From positions 1 through 64,000 of the forward strand of contig NZ_JAFLVR010000072.1 in the NCBI RefSeq assembly GCF_017315985.1: a stretch of DNA of 64,000 nucleotides. Reading direction: 5' to 3'. This stretch comes from Candidatus Enterococcus murrayae. Lineage in GTDB: Bacteria; Bacillota; Bacilli; Lactobacillales; Enterococcaceae. How positions within the stretch are numbered: position 1 is the stretch's first letter; the number at the start of each line of letters is the position of its first letter. Position numbers and translations under genes: made by a program. This document shows positions 63,606 through 64,000 of this stretch, piece after piece. Below the pieces are notes generated by a model. That model did no database searches, had not been told where the DNA came from, and worked only from the letters and a program-made list of their open reading frames with translations.

Positions 63606-64000
63606 TTAACGAATTGAAAACCCATCGGTCAGCACACAACGGCGCTTCCGAGCAAAATCTCGAGCTGAAGTTGTACACTCTCCCGTAGGTGTTGCGATCG
63701 TGAAAGTTGTTGGTCCTTCTCCACCAAAGCCTAATCCCGCGAAGGATGAGCCGTTTTTAACAAAAATCGATGTTTGGAATTTCTTCGCAGCCAGATTCAT
63801 CCGTCCAACATTTTGGGAATGCATCGTTGCGGTATGATGACGGCGATTTTCAATCTGCAGCGCCGTTGTTAATCCTTCATCAAAATCCTTTACCGTAACA
63901 ACCGGTAGAATCGGCATCAGCATCTCCTTCACAACGAAAGGATGGATCTTATCTGCGCGTAGAATAATGACACGCACATCAAAGTCTACCTTGATACCCG
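63606..64000 (-). CDS. pduP: CoA-acylating propionaldehyde dehydrogenase, C-terminal part
   Basis: The reading frame is open to the window edge, so the gene is partial at its 5' end (about 131 residues seen). The visible end reads DFDVRVIILRADKIHPFVVKE, then GEGPTTFTIATPTGECTTSARDF in two blocks and RRRCV-type RKRRCVLTDGFSIR, the usual PduP C-terminus. The enzyme oxidises propionaldehyde to propionyl-CoA. The encapsulation peptide expected at the N-terminus is outside the window. The 114 bases to pduQ hold no terminator. Confidence 0.9.
   Translation of the reverse strand, partial: GIKVDFDVRVIILRADKIHPFVVKEMLMPILPVVTVKDFDEGLTTALQIENRRHHTATMHSQNVGRMNLAAKKFQTSIFVKNGSSFAGLGFGGEGPTTFTIATPTGECTTSARDFARKRRCVLTDGFSIR

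Overview
The window reads as a chromosomal segment of a low-to-mid G+C Firmicute, most likely Enterococcus. The evidence is the spx-mecA-coiA-pepF-yjbH-yjbK-relQ-nadK-rluA neighbourhood, WxL surface proteins with a DUF916/DUF3324 partner, T-box control of aminoacyl-tRNA synthetases, an OatA-type acyltransferase and strong AGGAGG ribosome sites. The species cannot be fixed from the sequence alone. I see no prophage, no insertion-sequence transposase, no rRNA or tRNA gene and no CRISPR array.

Layout. (1) 0.1-11.7 kb: stress and proteolysis housekeeping block (rluA-type pseudouridine synthase, nadK, relQ, a CYTH protein, a YjbH-type Spx adaptor, pepF, coiA, mecA, a HAD phosphatase, spx), interrupted by two tandem class C-like sortases. 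(2) 12.5-26.4 kb: HAD hydrolase, a SNF2 helicase/sbcC/sbcD repair operon, a DUF554 membrane protein, plsC, trmN6 with a GIY-YIG gene, an OatA-like acyltransferase and a YitT protein. (3) 26.5-30.8 kb: hisS-aspS under a T-box, with a five-module array of structured repeats between the T-box and hisS. (4) 30.9-34.4 kb: aldo/keto reductase, an unknown gene and a D-2-hydroxyacid dehydrogenase. (5) 34.5-51.5 kb: a surface locus read entirely leftward: histidine kinase, membrane accessory protein, a 2152-residue LPKTG protein with InlB-type repeats, response regulator, WxL protein, DUF916 protein, small LPQTN protein, LRR-WxL protein, small membrane protein and an orphan winged-helix regulator. (6) 51.8-56.7 kb: T-box-controlled archaeal-type proS, DUF368 (PopT-type) transporter, flavodoxin-fold oxidoreductase, CDP-alcohol phosphatidyltransferase and a Cys-less MGMT-like protein. 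(7) 56.9-64 kb: the edge of a propanediol-utilization (pdu) microcompartment locus. An MtnK-like kinase, pduS and pduT point right; pduP (partial), pduQ, a MIP channel and an acetate kinase point left. The two arms converge on one terminator.

How the parts work together. The kinase and response regulator bracket the giant adhesin. A 12-base motif shared by the adhesin and regulator upstream regions lies 10 bases before a good promoter for the adhesin, suggesting one regulated surface programme that probably includes the WxL operon. In the pdu locus, aldehyde made in the shell would be oxidised by PduP, reduced by PduQ, supplied with electrons or cofactor by PduS/PduT, and the acyl-phosphate branch would give ATP through the acetate kinase.

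The most novel-looking item is a dispersed structured repeat. Five tandem modules lie upstream of hisS and another copy lies between pduQ and the channel gene. Their closing stems differ in sequence but stay paired (TTCTGCT/AGCAGAA, TCACGCT/AGCGTGA, TTCCTCT/AGAGGAA), which is direct covariation evidence for a conserved folded element.
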